Part shown: in pieces, positions 7,603 through 19,305 of the stretch
Layout of the letters: every line of letters begins with the position of its first letter
Position numbering within the stretch: position 1 is the stretch's first letter
Origin: Rugamonas violacea
GTDB lineage: Bacteria > Pseudomonadota > Gammaproteobacteria > Burkholderiales > Burkholderiaceae_D
Length of the DNA: 64,000 nt
NCBI RefSeq assembly: GCF_016461825.1
Contig: NZ_JAEMNU010000102.1
Coordinates: 1-64,000, forward strand
Direction of reading: 5' to 3'
Notes under the pieces: generated by a model
What the model saw: the letters and a program-made list of their open reading frames with translations, nothing else
What the model was told of the DNA's origin: nothing
The model's database searches: none
Translations under genes and position numbers: made by a program

Positions 7603-10600
7603 GTCCGTCCGGCCCATTCATCCAGCGTCCGGTGGCCACAGCGCTGCTGATGCTGGCGATCGTGCTGGCGGGGATAGTCGGCTTCAAGTTCCTGCCGCTG
7701 TCGGCGCTGCCGCAGGTCGACTTCCCCACCATCCAGGTGCAAACGCTGTATCCCGGCGCCAGTCCCGAGGTGATGGGGCAGACCGTCACCGCGCCGCTGG
7801 AGCGCCAGTTCGGCCAGATGGCCGGCCTGCAGCGCATGAGTTCGACCAGCGCCTCCGGCGTCTCCATCATCACGCTGCAGTTCACCCTGGGCCAGACCTT
7901 GGACGTCGCCGAGCAGGAGGTGCAGGCGGCCATCAACGCCGGCGGCTCGTTGCTGCCGACCGACCTGCCGGCGCCGCCGGTCTACGCCAAGGTCAACCCG
8001 GCCGACGCGCCGGTGCTGACGCTGGCGATCACCTCGGACACGATGCCGCTGACCGAGGTGCAGAACATCGTCAACACCCGGCTGGCGCTGAAGATCAGCC
8101 AGGTCAGCGGCGTCGGTTTGGTGTCGCTGAGCGGCGGCCAGCGGCCGGCCGTGCGGATCCAGGCCGACACGCTGGCGCTGGCCTCCTACGGCCTTGGCCT
8201 GGACACGCTGCGCAGCGCCATCACGGCGGCCAACGCCAACGGCGCCAAGGGCAGCTTCGACGGCCCGACGCGCTCCTTCACCATCAACGCCAACGACCAA
8301 CTGGTCACCGCCAAGGACTACCAGAGCCTGATCGTCGCCTACAAGAACGGCGCCCCGGTGCGCCTGAGCGACGTCGCCCAGGTGGTCGACAGCGCCGAGA
8401 ACATCAAGCTGGGCGCCTGGTCCGGCCTGAAACCGGCGATCATCCTCAACGTGCAGCGCCAGCCCGGCGCCAACGTCATCGCCACCGTCGACGCCATCAA
8501 GGCCCGTCTGCCCGAACTACAGGCCGGCCTGCCGGGCGCGCTGCGGGTAGACGTGCTGAGCGACCGCACCACCGGCATCCGCGCCTCGGTCGAGCATGTG
8601 GAGACCGAGCTGCTGCTCGCCGTCGGCCTGGTGGTGCTGGTGATCTTCGCCTTCCTGCACAGCGTGCGCGCCACCGTCATCGCCAGCCTGGCCGTGCCGA
8701 TCTCGTTGATCGGCAGCTGCGGCGTGATGTATTTGCTCGGTTATAGCCTGAACAACCTGTCGCTGATGGCGCTGACCATCGCCACCGGCTTCGTCGTCGA
8801 CGACGCCATCGTCATGATCGAGAACATCGCCCGCTACATCGAGGAGGGCGAGCAGCCGATGGCCGCCGCCATCAAGGGCGCCGCGCAGATCGGCTTCACC
8901 ATCATCTCGCTGACGGTGTCGCTGATCGCCGTGCTGATCCCGCTGCTGTTCATGGGCGACGTGGTCGGCCGCCTGTTCCGCGAGTTCGCCGTCACGCTGT
9001 CGATCACCATCCTGATCTCCGCCGTGGTCTCGCTGACGCTGGTGCCGATGATGTCGGCGCGCTGGCTCAAAAGCCACGCCGACGAGCATCCGGGCGCGTT
9101 GGCGCGCCGCACCCAGGCCTTCTTCGACCGCGTGATCGGCCACTACGACACGGCGCTGCAATGGGTGCTGCAACGCCAGGGCCTGACCCTGCTGGTGGCG
9201 CTGGCCACGCTGGTGCTGACGGTGCTGCTCTACATCTGGATACCCAAGGGCCTGTTCCCGACCCAGGACACCGGCCAGCTGCAGGCCCGCGTCGAGACGG
9301 CGCAGTCGGTCTCCTATGCCCGCATGGCCGAGCTGCAGCAGGCCGCCGCCGCCGCCATCCTGGAAGACCCGGACGTCGAGTCGCTCAGTTCCCTGGTCGG
9401 CGTCGACGCCGCCAACAACACCATGCTGCACACCGGCCGCATGCTGATCAACCTGAAGCGCGAACGCAGCGGCGACCAGGCCCACACCATCGAGCGGCTG
9501 CGCCAGCGCGCCGCCGCCGTGGCCGGCGTCACCTTGTATCTGCAACCGACCCAGGACTTGACCATCGACGCCGAAACGGGGCCGACCCAGTACCGCGTTT
9601 CCCTGGAAGGTGCCGACAACGCCACCGTCAACACCTGGGCCGCCAAGCTGAGCGAGCGCATGCGCGGCAAGGCCGCCCTGCGCAACGTGGTGTCCGACGC
9701 CGGCGCCACCGGCACCGCCGCCTACATCAGCATCGACCGCGACAGCGCCGCCCGCCTGTCGATCAGCGCCGCCGCCATCGACGACGCCTTGTACAGCGCC
9801 TTCGGCCAGCGCATCGTCTCGACCATCTTCACCGAGACCAACCAGTACCGGGTGATCCTGGAGGCGCGTCCCGGCTCGCTGACCACGCCCGAGTCGCTGG
9901 GCAACCTGCAACTGCGCACCGGCTCGGGCAAGGCCACGCCGCTGTCGGCGGTGGCCAGCATCACCGAGCGGCCGGCGCCGCTGCAAATCACCCACGTCGC
10001 GCAGTACCCGGCCACCACGCTCGGCTTCGACACCGCCGACGGCGTCGCGCTGGGCCAGGCGGTCGAGGCGATCCGCGCGGCGGCCGAGGAGATCAAGCTG
10101 CCGCCGTCGGTCTCGCTGACCTTCCTCGGCGCCGCCGGCGCCTATCAAAACTCGCTGTCCAACCAGCTGTGGTTGATCCTGGCGGCGGTGATCTGCGTCT
10201 ACATCGTGCTCGGCGTGCTGTATGAGAGCTACATCCATCCGCTGACCATCCTGTCGACCCTGCCGTCGGCCGGCGTCGGCGCCTTGCTGGCGCTGATGAT
10301 CAGCGGCCAGGACCTGGGCGTGATCGGCATCATCGGCATCATCCTGTTGATCGGCATCGTCAAGAAGAACGCCATCATGATGATCGACTTCGCCATCGAG
10401 GCCGAGCGCGAGCAGGGCAGGTCGCCGCGCGAGGCGATCCACCAGGCGGCGCTGCTGCGCTTCCGCCCCATTTTGATGACCACCTTGGCCGCGCTGTTCG
10501 CCGCCGTGCCGCTGATGCTGGGCTGGGGCGACGGCGCCGAACTGCGCCGGCCGCTCGGCCTGGCCATCTTCGGCGGCTTGATCGTCAGCCAGATGCTGAC

Positions 10601-10727
10601 TTTGTTCACCACCCCGGTGATCTACCTCGGCTTCGACAGCCTGGGCCGCCGTTGGGCCGGCCGCAAGGCCGCCGCCGGCGCCGTTCCAGGCAGCGGTAGC
10701 AGCGGCGCACCTGGAGCCGCCTCGTGA
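7599..10727 (+). CDS. mdtB: RND efflux transporter, MdtB-like subunit
   Basis: A 1042-residue resistance-nodulation-division pump of full family length. The start shows the usual first helix ([17 protein letters not shown]), then a porter domain, the central helices with the proton-relay motif ([15 protein letters not shown]), and a second porter/helix repeat ending with [15 protein letters not shown] and [14 protein letters not shown]. In MdtBC/MuxBC systems two different RND proteins form one mixed trimer that exports drugs, bile salts or aromatic compounds by proton antiport. ATGA and GTGA overlaps with its neighbours indicate coupled translation. Substrate cannot be read from the sequence. 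Confidence 0.9.
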   Translation: MSPSGPFIQRPVATALLMLAIVLAGIVGFKFLPLSALPQVDFPTIQVQTLYPGASPEVMGQTVTAPLERQFGQMAGLQRMSSTSASGVSIITLQFTLGQTLDVAEQEVQAAINAGGSLLPTDLPAPPVYAKVNPADAPVLTLAITSDTMPLTEVQNIVNTRLALKISQVSGVGLVSLSGGQRPAVRIQADTLALASYGLGLDTLRSAITAANANGAKGSFDGPTRSFTINANDQLVTAKDYQSLIVAYKNGAPVRLSDVAQVVDSAENIKLGAWSGLKPAIILNVQRQPGANVIATVDAIKARLPELQAGLPGALRVDVLSDRTTGIRASVEHVETELLLAVGLVVLVIFAFLHSVRATVIASLAVPISLIGSCGVMYLLGYSLNNLSLMALTIATGFVVDDAIVMIENIARYIEEGEQPMAAAIKGAAQIGFTIISLTVSLIAVLIPLLFMGDVVGRLFREFAVTLSITILISAVVSLTLVPMMSARWLKSHADEHPGALARRTQAFFDRVIGHYDTALQWVLQRQGLTLLVALATLVLTVLLYIWIPKGLFPTQDTGQLQARVETAQSVSYARMAELQQAAAAAILEDPDVESLSSLVGVDAANNTMLHTGRMLINLKRERSGDQAHTIERLRQRAAAVAGVTLYLQPTQDLTIDAETGPTQYRVSLEGADNATVNTWAAKLSERMRGKAALRNVVSDAGATGTAAYISIDRDSAARLSISAAAIDDALYSAFGQRIVSTIFTETNQYRVILEARPGSLTTPESLGNLQLRTGSGKATPLSAVASITERPAPLQITHVAQYPATTLGFDTADGVALGQAVEAIRAAAEEIKLPPSVSLTFLGAAGAYQNSLSNQLWLILAAVICVYIVLGVLYESYIHPLTILSTLPSAGVGALLALMISGQDLGVIGIIGIILLIGIVKKNAIMMIDFAIEAEREQGRSPREAIHQAALLRFRPILMTTLAALFAAVPLMLGWGDGAELRRPLGLAIFGGLIVSQMLTLFTTPVIYLGFDSLGRRWAGRKAAAGAVPGSGSSGAPGAAS

Positions 10728-13700
10728 ACCTGTCGGAACCCTTCGTCCGGCGTCCCATCGCCACCGTGCTGCTGACCATCGGCATCGCGCTGGCCGGCAT
10801 CGGCGCCTTCTTCGTGCTGCCGGTGTCGCCGCTGCCGCAGGTCGACTTCCCGTCGATCTCGGTCAGCGCCAGCCTGCCCGGCGCCAGTCCGGACACCATG
10901 GCCACCAGCGTCGCCACGCCGCTGGAACGGCGCCTCGGCGTGATCGCCGGCGTCAACGAGATGACCTCCTCGTCGGGCAACGGCTCGACCCGCATCAGCC
11001 TGCAGTTCGACCTGAACCGCAAGATCGACGCCGCCGCGCGCGAGGTGCAGGCCGCCATCAACGCCTCGCGCGCCGACCTGCCGGCCACCTTGCGCAGCAA
11101 CCCGACCTACCGCAAGGCCAACCCGTCGGACGCGCCGGTCATCATCCTGGCGCTGACCTCGCCGAGCCGCTCGCCCGGCCAGATCTACGAGGCGGTGTCG
11201 AACATCGTGCAGCAGAAGATCGCCCAGGTGCCCGGCGTCGGCGACGTCGAGCTGGGCGGCGGCTCGCTGCCGGCCGTGCGCGTCGAGCTGCTGCCGTATG
11301 CGCTGAACCGCTACGGCGTCTCGATGGAGGACGTGCGCGCCGCCATCCAGGCCACCAACGCCAACCGGCCGAAGGGCGCCATCGAAGGCGAGGGCCGCCG
11401 TCTGCAAATTTATTCGCAGCCGAGTGACGCCGCCGGCGGCCGCAACGCCGCCGACTACCGCAAGCTGGTGGTCGCCTGGCGCAACGGCGCGGCGATCCGC
11501 CTGCAGGATGTCGCCGAGGTCATCGACGGCACCGAGAGCAACAACACCCTGGGCCTGTTCAACGGCGACCCGGCGGTGATCGTGCTGATCACCCGCCAGC
11601 CCGGCGCCAACGTCATCGCCACGGTGGACGGCGTGCGCGCACTGCTGCCGCAGTTGCAGGCCCAGCTGCCGCCCGACATCAAGCTGCAGGTGGCCTCCGA
11701 CAGCACCAACTCGATCCGCTCCTCGCTGCACGAGATCGAGCTGACGCTGCTGATCTCCATCGTGCTGGTGGTGCTGGTGGTCAGCGCCTTCCTGCGCAGC
11801 GCCCGCGCCACCGTGGTGCCGGCGGTGGCCACCGTCGTCTCGCTGCTGGGCACCTTCGGCGTCATGTACCTGCTCGGTTTCAGCCTGAACAACCTGTCGC
11901 TGATGGCGCTGACGGTGGCCACCGGCTTCGTCGTCGACGACGCCATCGTCGTGCTGGAGAACACCTCGCGCCACATCGAGGCCGGCATGGACCGCTTCAA
12001 GGCGGCCCTGCTGGGCGCCCGCGAGGTCGGCTTCACCGTGCTGTCGATCAGCCTGTCGCTGGTGGCCGTGTTCATCCCGCTGCTGTTCATGGGCGGCCAG
12101 GTGGGACGGCTGTTCCGCGAGTTCGCCGTGACCCTGTCGGCGGCGGTGCTGATCTCGCTGCTGATCTCGCTGACCACCACGCCGATGATGTGTGCCTGGC
12201 TGCTCAAGCCCGGCCAGATCCACAAGCCGCCCGGCCCCCTGGCGCGCTGGGCCGAGCGCGGCTATGACTGGATGCACCGCCAGTACCAGCACGCGCTGGA
12301 CTGGGCGCTGGGCAGCGCCTGGCTGGTGATGTTGTCGCTGGCCTTCGTGGTCGCCCTCAACGTCTATCTGTTCTCGGCCGCGCCCAAGGGCTTCTTCCCG
12401 CAGCAGGACACCGGCCAGATCAACGGCGGCATCCGCGCCGACCAGAGCATCTCCTTCCAGGCCATGCAGCAGAAGCTGCGGCAACTGGTCAACGTCATCA
12501 AGCGCGACCCGGCGGTGGCCACCGTGGTCGGCTTTACCGGCGGCGGCCGCGCCGGCGGCGGCTTCATGTTCATCAACCTGAAGCCGGCCGACCAGCGCAG
12601 CGAGTCGGGCCAGGCGGTGATCGCCCGGCTGCGCCCGCAGCTGGCCAAAATCACCGGCGTGTCGCTGTTCCTCAATCCGGTGCAGGATCTGCGCATGGGC
12701 GGACGGCAAAGCAATTCGACCTACCAGTATACGCTCAAAAGCGACAACCGGGCCGACCTCAAACTGTGGGCGGCCAAGCTGGCCGAGGCGATGAAGGGGC
12801 AGCAGGAGCTGATCGACGTCGATACCGACCAGGCCGAGAACGGCGTCGAGACCTTCGTCACCATCGACAAGGACAGCGCCGCCCGCCTGGGCATGACGGT
12901 GCGCGACGTCGACAACGCGCTCTACAACGGCTTTGGCCAGCGCCAGGTGGCCACCATCTACGACGAGCTGAATCAATACCACGTGGTGATGGAGGTGGCG
13001 CCGCGCTACGCGCAAAGCCCGGAGGCGCTGCGCGACGTCTACGTGCCGTCGAAGGCCAGCGCCAGCGCCAGCGGCGGCGGCACGGCGACGGCGACATCGT
13101 CCAACACCACGGCGGCGCGCGACCCGTCCAGCGGCGCGGCCTTGAGCAACAGCGTGACGACGATGGTGCCCTTGACGGCCATCGCCAGCTTCGCCGAAAG
13201 CTCGACGCCCAGCTCGATCAACCACCAGGACGGCGAGCTGGCCACCACTGTGTCGTTCAACCTGGTCGACGGCTACAGCCTGGGCGACGGCCAGGCCGCC
13301 GTGCGCGCGGCCGAAGCGCAGATCGGCATGCCCAACAACGTGCGCGGCAGCTTCCAGGGCACCGCGCGCAGCGCCGACGAGAGCAACAAGCAGCAGCCGC
13401 TGTTGATCCTGGCCGCCATCGTGGTGATCTACATCGTGCTCGGCATCCTGTATGAAAGCTTGGTGCATCCGATCACCGTCCTGTCGACCCTGCCGTCGGC
13501 CGGCGTCGGCGCCGTGCTGGCGCTGCTGCTGTTCAAAATGGAGTTCTCCATCATCGCCCTGATCGGCGTGTTCCTGTTGATCGGCATCGTCAAGAAGAAC
13601 GCCATCCTGATCATCGACTTCGCGCTGGAGGCCGAGCGCGCGCGCGGCCTGAACGCGCACGACGCGGTGCGCGAGGCCTGCCTGCTGCGTTTCCGTCCCA

Positions 13701-13951
13701 TCCTGATGACCACCTTGGCGGCCGCGCTGGGCGCCTTGCCGCTGGCGATAGGTTTCGGCGAAGGCTCCGAGTTGCGCCAGCCGCTCGGCATCGCCATCAT
13801 CGGCGGCCTGATCGCCAGCCAGCTACTCACCCTGCTGACCACCCCGGTGGTCTACATCCTGCTCGACAAGCTGCGCCGCCGCAGCCCGGCAGAACATCAA
13901 CTCAGCCGTCTACTCAGCGAGCAGGCAACTGCGTCGCCGAATCCATCATGA
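10724..13951 (+). CDS. mdtC: RND efflux transporter, MdtC-like subunit
   Basis: A 1075-residue RND pump, paralogous to the preceding gene. It starts with GTG overlapping the previous stop (GTGA). It carries the RND landmarks: first helix [17 protein letters not shown], proton-relay region [14 protein letters not shown], and the C-terminal [24 protein letters not shown] Ser/Ala/Thr-rich insertion (about residues 775-810) lies in the second porter loop and is not shared with the MdtB-like partner. It overlaps the outer-membrane factor gene by four bases. Two tandem, non-identical pumps are diagnostic of MdtBC/MuxBC heterotrimers. Confidence 0.9.
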   Translation: MNLSEPFVRRPIATVLLTIGIALAGIGAFFVLPVSPLPQVDFPSISVSASLPGASPDTMATSVATPLERRLGVIAGVNEMTSSSGNGSTRISLQFDLNRKIDAAAREVQAAINASRADLPATLRSNPTYRKANPSDAPVIILALTSPSRSPGQIYEAVSNIVQQKIAQVPGVGDVELGGGSLPAVRVELLPYALNRYGVSMEDVRAAIQATNANRPKGAIEGEGRRLQIYSQPSDAAGGRNAADYRKLVVAWRNGAAIRLQDVAEVIDGTESNNTLGLFNGDPAVIVLITRQPGANVIATVDGVRALLPQLQAQLPPDIKLQVASDSTNSIRSSLHEIELTLLISIVLVVLVVSAFLRSARATVVPAVATVVSLLGTFGVMYLLGFSLNNLSLMALTVATGFVVDDAIVVLENTSRHIEAGMDRFKAALLGAREVGFTVLSISLSLVAVFIPLLFMGGQVGRLFREFAVTLSAAVLISLLISLTTTPMMCAWLLKPGQIHKPPGPLARWAERGYDWMHRQYQHALDWALGSAWLVMLSLAFVVALNVYLFSAAPKGFFPQQDTGQINGGIRADQSISFQAMQQKLRQLVNVIKRDPAVATVVGFTGGGRAGGGFMFINLKPADQRSESGQAVIARLRPQLAKITGVSLFLNPVQDLRMGGRQSNSTYQYTLKSDNRADLKLWAAKLAEAMKGQQELIDVDTDQAENGVETFVTIDKDSAARLGMTVRDVDNALYNGFGQRQVATIYDELNQYHVVMEVAPRYAQSPEALRDVYVPSKASASASGGGTATATSSNTTAARDPSSGAALSNSVTTMVPLTAIASFAESSTPSSINHQDGELATTVSFNLVDGYSLGDGQAAVRAAEAQIGMPNNVRGSFQGTARSADESNKQQPLLILAAIVVIYIVLGILYESLVHPITVLSTLPSAGVGAVLALLLFKMEFSIIALIGVFLLIGIVKKNAILIIDFALEAERARGLNAHDAVREACLLRFRPILMTTLAAALGALPLAIGFGEGSELRQPLGIAIIGGLIASQLLTLLTTPVVYILLDKLRRRSPAEHQLSRLLSEQATASPNPS

Positions 13952-15372
13952 TCCGCACACACCACACCACCACCGGCGCCCGCGCGCCGACCCTGCGCCG
14001 GCTCAGCGCGCTGGTTTGCCTGGCCGTCCTGGGCGGCTGCGCCGTCGGCCCGGCCTACCAGACGCCAAGCACGCCGCAGCCGGCCGAGTTCAAAGAGGCG
14101 CGCGGCTGGCAGCCGGCGTCGCCGTCCGACACCCTCGAACGCGGCCCGTGGTGGCAGTTGTTCGGCGATCCCCAGCTCGACCAGCTGGCCGCCGCCGTCG
14201 AGGTGTCGAACCAGAACGTGGCGGCCGCCGTGGCCTCCTATGCCCAGGCCCGCGCCAGCGTCGGCGAGCAGCGCGCCGCGCTGTTCCCCAGCGTCGACCT
14301 GAACGGCGGCGCCAACCGCTCCGGCGGTGGCGGCGACACGCGCAGCGCCAGCCAGTACAAGCTGAACATCGGCGCCAGCTGGGAGCCCGACGTCTGGGAC
14401 AAGCTGCGCGCCGGCGCCAACGGCGCCCAGGCCGGCGCCGCCGCCAGCGCGGCCGACCTGGCCGCCGCCCGCCTGTCGGCCCAGGGCGAGCTGGCGGTCG
14501 ACTACTTCTCGTTGCGCCAGACCGACGCCCAACTGGCGCTGCTGGAGGCCACCGTGAGCGGCTACGCGCGGGTGCTGGAGATCACCCAGAACCGCTTCGG
14601 CGCCGGCGTCGCCGCCCGCTCCGACGTGCTGCAGGCGCAGACCCAGCTGGCCGGCGCGCGCATCGAGCGGGTCGGCCTGGCGCGCCAGCGCGCCCAGTTG
14701 GAGCACGCCATCGCCGTCCTGCTGGGCAAGGCGCCGGCCGAGTTCAGCCTGGCCGTCGCGCCGTGGCGCGCCACGGTGCCCGACGTGCCGCTGGCGCTGC
14801 CGTCGACGCTGCTGCAGCGCCGTCCCGACATCGCCGCCGCCGAGCGCCGCGTCGCCGTCGCCAACGAGCAGATCGGCGTGGCCCGCGCCGCCTACTTCCC
14901 CAGCCTGAACCTGAGCGCCTCCTACGGCGTCGGCGGCAGCGCCGTCGCTGGCTTGCTGAATGCATCCAACAGCCTGTGGTCGCTCGGCCTGTCGGCCGGC
15001 CAGAGCCTGTTCAACGCCGGCGCCAGCGCCGCCAGGGTCAGCGGGGCGCAGGCCGGGCGCGACGTCGCCGTGGCCCACTACCGGCAAACCGTGCTGGCCG
15101 CCTTCGCCGACGTCGAGAATCAACTGGCCGCCAGCCGCGCCCTGCTGCAGCAGCAGGATCTGCGCCATCTGGCGGCGCAGGCGGCCGACCAGGTCGAGAC
15201 GCAGATGCTCAACCGTTACCGCGCCGGCCAGGTCGCTTACACCGAGGTAGTCACTGCGCAGAACAACGCGCTGGCGGCGCGCCGCGCCTTGATCCAGGCC
15301 CAGGCCGACCGCCAGACCACCGCCATCGCGCTGATCCAGTCGCTCGGCGGCGGTTGGCATGCCACGCCCTGA
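13948..15372 (+). CDS. outer-membrane efflux lipoprotein, NodT/OprM family
   Basis: A 474-residue TolC-type channel. The N-terminus carries a lipoprotein signal with the lipobox LGGC at Cys31, followed by GPAYQTPSTPQP, typical of the OprM/NodT branch. Two repeats of the outer-membrane-efflux fold follow, with the conserved LLQRRPDIAAAERRVAVAN linking segment and the N(L/V)SASYG strand. The protein forms the outer-membrane duct of the tripartite pump encoded just upstream; its ATG overlaps the pump's stop (ATGA). It ends before a 140-base gap containing a good promoter for the next operon. Confidence 0.88.
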   Translation: MIRTHHTTTGARAPTLRRLSALVCLAVLGGCAVGPAYQTPSTPQPAEFKEARGWQPASPSDTLERGPWWQLFGDPQLDQLAAAVEVSNQNVAAAVASYAQARASVGEQRAALFPSVDLNGGANRSGGGGDTRSASQYKLNIGASWEPDVWDKLRAGANGAQAGAAASAADLAAARLSAQGELAVDYFSLRQTDAQLALLEATVSGYARVLEITQNRFGAGVAARSDVLQAQTQLAGARIERVGLARQRAQLEHAIAVLLGKAPAEFSLAVAPWRATVPDVPLALPSTLLQRRPDIAAAERRVAVANEQIGVARAAYFPSLNLSASYGVGGSAVAGLLNASNSLWSLGLSAGQSLFNAGASAARVSGAQAGRDVAVAHYRQTVLAAFADVENQLAASRALLQQQDLRHLAAQAADQVETQMLNRYRAGQVAYTEVVTAQNNALAARRALIQAQADRQTTAIALIQSLGGGWHATP

Positions 15373-15382
15373 GGCGCGGCGC

Positions 15383-15411
15383 TTGGTGTTTGGCGCATCC
15401 CTTTGTATAAT
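15383..15411 (+). promoter_or_regulatory. sigma-70-type promoter upstream of the CheB-CheR fusion gene
   Basis: TTGGTG at 15383-15388 and a perfect TATAAT at 15406-15411 are separated by 17 bases, the optimal spacing. It lies about 100 bases before the ATG at 15513 and would drive the fusion gene and the coupled kinase gene. Confidence 0.65.
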
Positions 15412-15512
15412 CGATCGGCAAAATGTAGAAAAGATCAATCTCCTCCCCGCGGGCAATCCGGCGTCCGCGCCGTTCCACAGCATGCCCAGATGACTATGCG
15501 AGCGTATCCGAG

Positions 15513-17435
15513 ATGACCGTGCCAGCCGTCCCCAATGCCGCGTCGGAGTGGTCCGCCGACGGCGCCCCGGCGCCGGCGCCGGCGCTGACCGTCGCCGCCG
15601 CCGAGGCGCCGGTGCCGGTGATCGGCATCGGCGCCTCGGCCGGCGGACTCGAGGCGATCGTCGAGCTGCTCGCCAGCGTGCCGGTCGACAGTGGCCTGGC
15701 CTTCGTCGTCGTGCAGCACCTCGATCCCACCCACAAGGGCATGCTGCCCGAGCTGCTGCAGCGTGTCACCATGATGCCGGTGCGCGAGGCCGGCGCGCAG
15801 ACGCCGATCGAGGCGAACTGCGTCTACGTCATCCCGCCCAACAAGGACCTCGGCTTCGCCCATGGCGCCTTGACCACGCTCGAACCGCGCGAGCAACGCG
15901 GCCACCGCCTGCCGATCGACTCCTTCCTGCACGCCCTGGCGCGCGAGCGTCAGGCGCTGGCGGCCGGCATCGTCCTGTCGGGCATGGGCGCCGACGGCAC
16001 GCTGGGCCTGCAGGCGATCAAGGAGAACGGCGGACTGACATTGGCCCAGCTGCCGGCCAGCGCCAAGTTCGACCCGATGCCGCAGCACGCCATCAACGCC
16101 GGCGCGGTCGACATCGTCGCCGAGCCGCGCGACATGGTGGCGCGCCTGCTGGCTTGGTGGGGCCATCCGGACGGCGGCCCGCTGCCCGATCCGCAGAGCG
16201 CCGCCGGCCGCCGCGCCTCGCTGCAGCAGCTGTTCCAATTGCTGTTGCAGCAGACCGGCGCCAATTTCTCCGACTATAAGTTGAACACGCTGCTGCGCCG
16301 CATCGAGCGGCGCATGAAACTGTGCCAGGTGGGCGCCCTCGGCGGCTATGTCGACTACCTGCGCGAGAACCCGGCCGAGGTCGAGCTGTTGTTCAAGGAG
16401 CTGCTGATCGGCGGGACCAGCTTCTTCCGCGACCCCAAGGTGTGGGACTACCTGAAGCACAGCGGACTGCCGCAGATGCTGGCGGCCCACCCGGAGGGCG
16501 CGGCGCTGAAGGCCTGGGTGCCGGCCTGCTCGACCGGCGAGGAGGCCTACACCCTGGCCATCGTCTTCAACGAGGTGGTCGAGCAGCTCAAGCCGGAGGG
16601 CCGCTTCTCGCTGCAGATCTTCGCCACCGACCTCGATCCGGACGCCATCGACCGCGCCCGCACCGGCGTGTTCGGCAGCGCCATCGAGGCCGCAGTGACG
16701 CCGGAGCGGCTGCGCCGCTATTTCGTGCCGGTCGACGGCGGCGGCTACCGCATCCGCAAGGACCTGCGCAGCACCATCATCTTCGCGCCGCAGAACATCA
16801 TCTCCGACCCGCCGTTCACCAAGCTCGACGTCCTGTGCTGCCGCAACCTGCTGATCTATTTCAACGTCAAGCTGCAGGACCAGCTGATCCCGCTGTTCCA
16901 CTACGCCCTCAAGCCGGACGGCCTGCTGGTGTTCGGCAGCGCCGACACGCCGGGCCGCTTCACCGAGCTGTTCACCGCCCTGCCGGGCGCCGGCCGCATC
17001 TACCAGCGGCAGGACGCCTCGCGCCACCGTGTCGCGCATTATTTTCCGACCCGTGTCGCCAACATACCCGTCCCGCCCCTCAACGAACCGCGAGCAGTCT
17101 CCATGAACGGCAATATCCAAACCCAGGTCGAGCAGCAGCTGCTCAAGAAGCACACGCCGGCCGCCGTGCTGCTCAACGGCCAGGGCGATATCCTGTACAT
17201 CCACGGCCGCACCGGCGCCTACCTGGAACCGGCCGTCGGCAAGGCCAACTGGAACATCCACGCCATGGCGCGCGAGGGCATCGGCTACGTGCCGGCCATC
17301 TGGTTTATCCCGACTTGCCGAGCGACGCCGAGCAGGTGCTGCGCACGCCGGTGTTCTGCGAACGGCAGATCCCCACCAGCGGCCAGGGCTGGTGCACGGT
17401 GCGCATCGTGCCTTACGGGACGGCGGGCAACGTGA
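15513..17435 (+). pseudogene. CheB-CheR fusion protein, deleted and frameshifted at the C-terminus
   Basis: Residues about 35-215 form a CheB-type methylesterase domain (IGIGASAGGLEA with the nucleophile serine, VVVQHLDPTHKG with the histidine, LSGMGADGTLG with the aspartate). Residues about 230-490 are a CheR methyltransferase (FKELLIGGTSFFRDP, ACSTGEEAYT, LLCRNLLIYF-like DVLCCRNLLIYF). Relatives continue with PAS domains and a long coiled coil. Here the match stops after NIHAMAREGI near 17282, and the family's final part (LVYPDLPSDAEQVLRT onwards) resumes about 20 bases later in another frame. The last 45 residues of this frame are therefore not native. The enzymatic halves look intact; sensing is probably lost. 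A promoter lies at 15383-15411. Confidence 0.75.
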
Positions 17436-17530
17436 TCGACGGCGTGGTGGCCACCGGCATCAACAGCACCGAGTCCATGCGCCTCGAGGCGCAGCTGCGC
17501 ACCTTGCAGGGCGCCAGCAAACAATCATGA
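17303..17530 (+). pseudogene. out-of-frame C-terminal part of the CheB-CheR fusion
   Basis: This frame reads LVYPDLPSDAEQVLRT, then CERQIPTSGQGWCTVRIVPYG, NVIDGVVATGIN and MRLEAQLRTLQ, which is the conserved end of CheB-CheR-PAS hybrids. Its TGA at 17528-17530 overlaps the ATG of the next gene, as expected for the ancestral gene junction. It has no start of its own and is out of frame with the main body. Confidence 0.7.
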
Positions 17531-19305
17531 ACAAACGCGCCGCCCCGCCGTCCGCCACCGCGCCGCCGCGCGTGCGCGTCGGCCGGGCGGCGGCGCACCG
17601 GATGGACGACGGCGCCGCCGCCGACGCGCAGAAGCGGCTGCACAAGCTGCAGGTCAGCCAGATCGAACTGCTGCAGCAGCAGGCGCTGGCCGAGCTGCTT
17701 GAACAGAAGGACGCCGCCGAGGCGGGCCTGGTGCGCTATACCGCCCTGTACGAGCAGGCGCCGGTCAGCTACCTGTCGTTGTGGCCGGACGGGCGCATCA
17801 GCCGCGCCAACCTGGCCGCCGCCAGCCTGCTCGCCTGCCGCCGCGAAGAGCTGCTGGGTAAGGCCTTCGAGCAGTTCGTCGCCCCGCAGCAGCAGGGCCG
17901 GCTGCGCCAGTTCCTCGCCGGCGTGCACGCCAGCGGCGCGCGTAGCGTGTTGGAGGTGGCCCTGTTCGCCGCGCCGGGCCGCGCCGGCCAGGTGCGCATC
18001 GAGGCCAATCTCGACCCGGCCGTCGGCAAATGCCGCATGGTGGTCACCGATATCAGCGACCTGCACGCGCGCGAGGCGGCGCGGCGGCGCGCCTACCAGG
18101 TGCTCGACAGCATCGAGGAGGCCGTGCTGGTGACCGACCCGAACAACCGCATCGTCGCCGTCAACCCGGCCTTCACCCGCATCACCGGCTACCAGGCCGA
18201 GGAGGCGATCGGCCGCGACCCGGGCTTCCTCGGCCGCCATGTCGGCCCGCAGCGCGCCTTTCCGCTGCACGCCTGGTCGCGCCTGCTGGCTTACGGCAGT
18301 TGGCAGGGCGAGGTGCACAACCTCAAGCGCGACGGCACGCCTTTCGTCTCAGCCATGTCGCTGACCTTGGTGCGCGGCGACGACGGTGCGGTGAGCAATT
18401 ACATCAGCGTGTTCTCCGACATCAGCGCGCGCAAACAGAGCGAGCGGGCGCTGCTTGAGCTGTCGCGTGAGCTTGACGCCCGCGTCATCGCGCGTACCGC
18501 CGAGCTGACCGCCGCCAACCTGGCGCTGCGCCAGGAGGTGGCCGAGCGCAAACGCGCCGAGGCGGCGCTGCACGAGTCACGCCAGCAGTTGCGCAAGCTG
18601 GGCGACCACCTGGCCACGCTCAAGGAGAGCGAGCGCAAGAGCATCGCCCGCGAGATCCACGACGAGCTGGGGCAGAACCTGCTGGCGCTGCGGCTCGACT
18701 TGTCGATGCTGGGCCAGCGCGGCGCGGACGAACGCTCGCCGCTGAACCGGCGCGTCGGCGCCATGCTCGACACCGTCGACAGCACCATCAAGAGCGTGCG
18801 CGGCATCATGAACGAGCTGCGTCCGGCCGTGCTGGACCTGGGCCTACAGGCGGCCTTCGAGTGGCAGGTGGCCGAATTCCGCAAGCGCAGCGGGCTGGCC
18901 TGCCGCCTGCTGGTGACCGGCGACGAGCTGTTCGCCGCGCTGCCGGCCGAGATCGAGATCGTATTGTTCCGCAGCCTGCAAGAGTCGCTGACCAATGTGC
19001 TGCGCCACGCCCGCGCCAGCGACGTCGAGATCCGCCTCGGCCTGGCCGGCGGCCTGCTCGAGTTGAGCATCGAAGACAACGGCGTCGGCGTCGCGCCGCA
19101 GCAGCGCGGCAAGGGCGACGCCTTCGGCCTGATCGGCATCGCCGAGCGGGTCGCCGCGCTGGGCGGCAGCTTCGAGCTGGCGTCCTACGTCGAAGGGCGC
19201 GGCTGCTGCCTGCGCCTGGGCTTCGACCTGACGGCCTCCCGCGCACTGCCGTTGAGTAAAGCCGACCCAGAGGCGCAAATCTGGGGTCAGACCCGATGGG
19301 TCTGA
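17527..19305 (+). CDS. PAS-PAS histidine kinase, NarL-partner type (HisKA_3)
   Basis: A soluble 592-residue kinase beginning at the ATG that overlaps the CheBR stop (ATGA). A coiled N-terminal segment precedes two PAS domains (around residues 65-185 and 190-310), a further coiled coil, the HisKA_3 box with histidine in IAREIHDELGQNLLALRLDLS, and a HATPase_c domain (ESLTNVLRHA, IEDNGVGV, GLIGIAERV). Such kinases normally signal to NarL/FixJ-type regulators; none is encoded nearby. The last 15 codons (from about KADPEAQ) are supplied by an intergenic palindromic repeat, so the present C-terminus is a read-through extension. Confidence 0.8.
   Translation: MNKRAAPPSATAPPRVRVGRAAAHRMDDGAAADAQKRLHKLQVSQIELLQQQALAELLEQKDAAEAGLVRYTALYEQAPVSYLSLWPDGRISRANLAAASLLACRREELLGKAFEQFVAPQQQGRLRQFLAGVHASGARSVLEVALFAAPGRAGQVRIEANLDPAVGKCRMVVTDISDLHAREAARRRAYQVLDSIEEAVLVTDPNNRIVAVNPAFTRITGYQAEEAIGRDPGFLGRHVGPQRAFPLHAWSRLLAYGSWQGEVHNLKRDGTPFVSAMSLTLVRGDDGAVSNYISVFSDISARKQSERALLELSRELDARVIARTAELTAANLALRQEVAERKRAEAALHESRQQLRKLGDHLATLKESERKSIAREIHDELGQNLLALRLDLSMLGQRGADERSPLNRRVGAMLDTVDSTIKSVRGIMNELRPAVLDLGLQAAFEWQVAEFRKRSGLACRLLVTGDELFAALPAEIEIVLFRSLQESLTNVLRHARASDVEIRLGLAGGLLELSIEDNGVGVAPQQRGKGDAFGLIGIAERVAALGGSFELASYVEGRGCCLRLGFDLTASRALPLSKADPEAQIWGQTRWV

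Noticed and set aside
10622-13660. A 1012-codon open frame antisense to the MdtC-like pump gene, and a 641-codon one antisense to the MdtB-like gene
   Set aside because: Their translations are low-complexity His/Gln/Arg/Gly-rich strings typical of antisense frames in high-GC DNA, and the sense strand carries unmistakable RND proteins.
17392-17526. 45 extra codons at the start of the PAS kinase frame
   Set aside because: They overlap the end of the CheBR coding remnant; the ATG at 17527 gives the expected ATGA junction.
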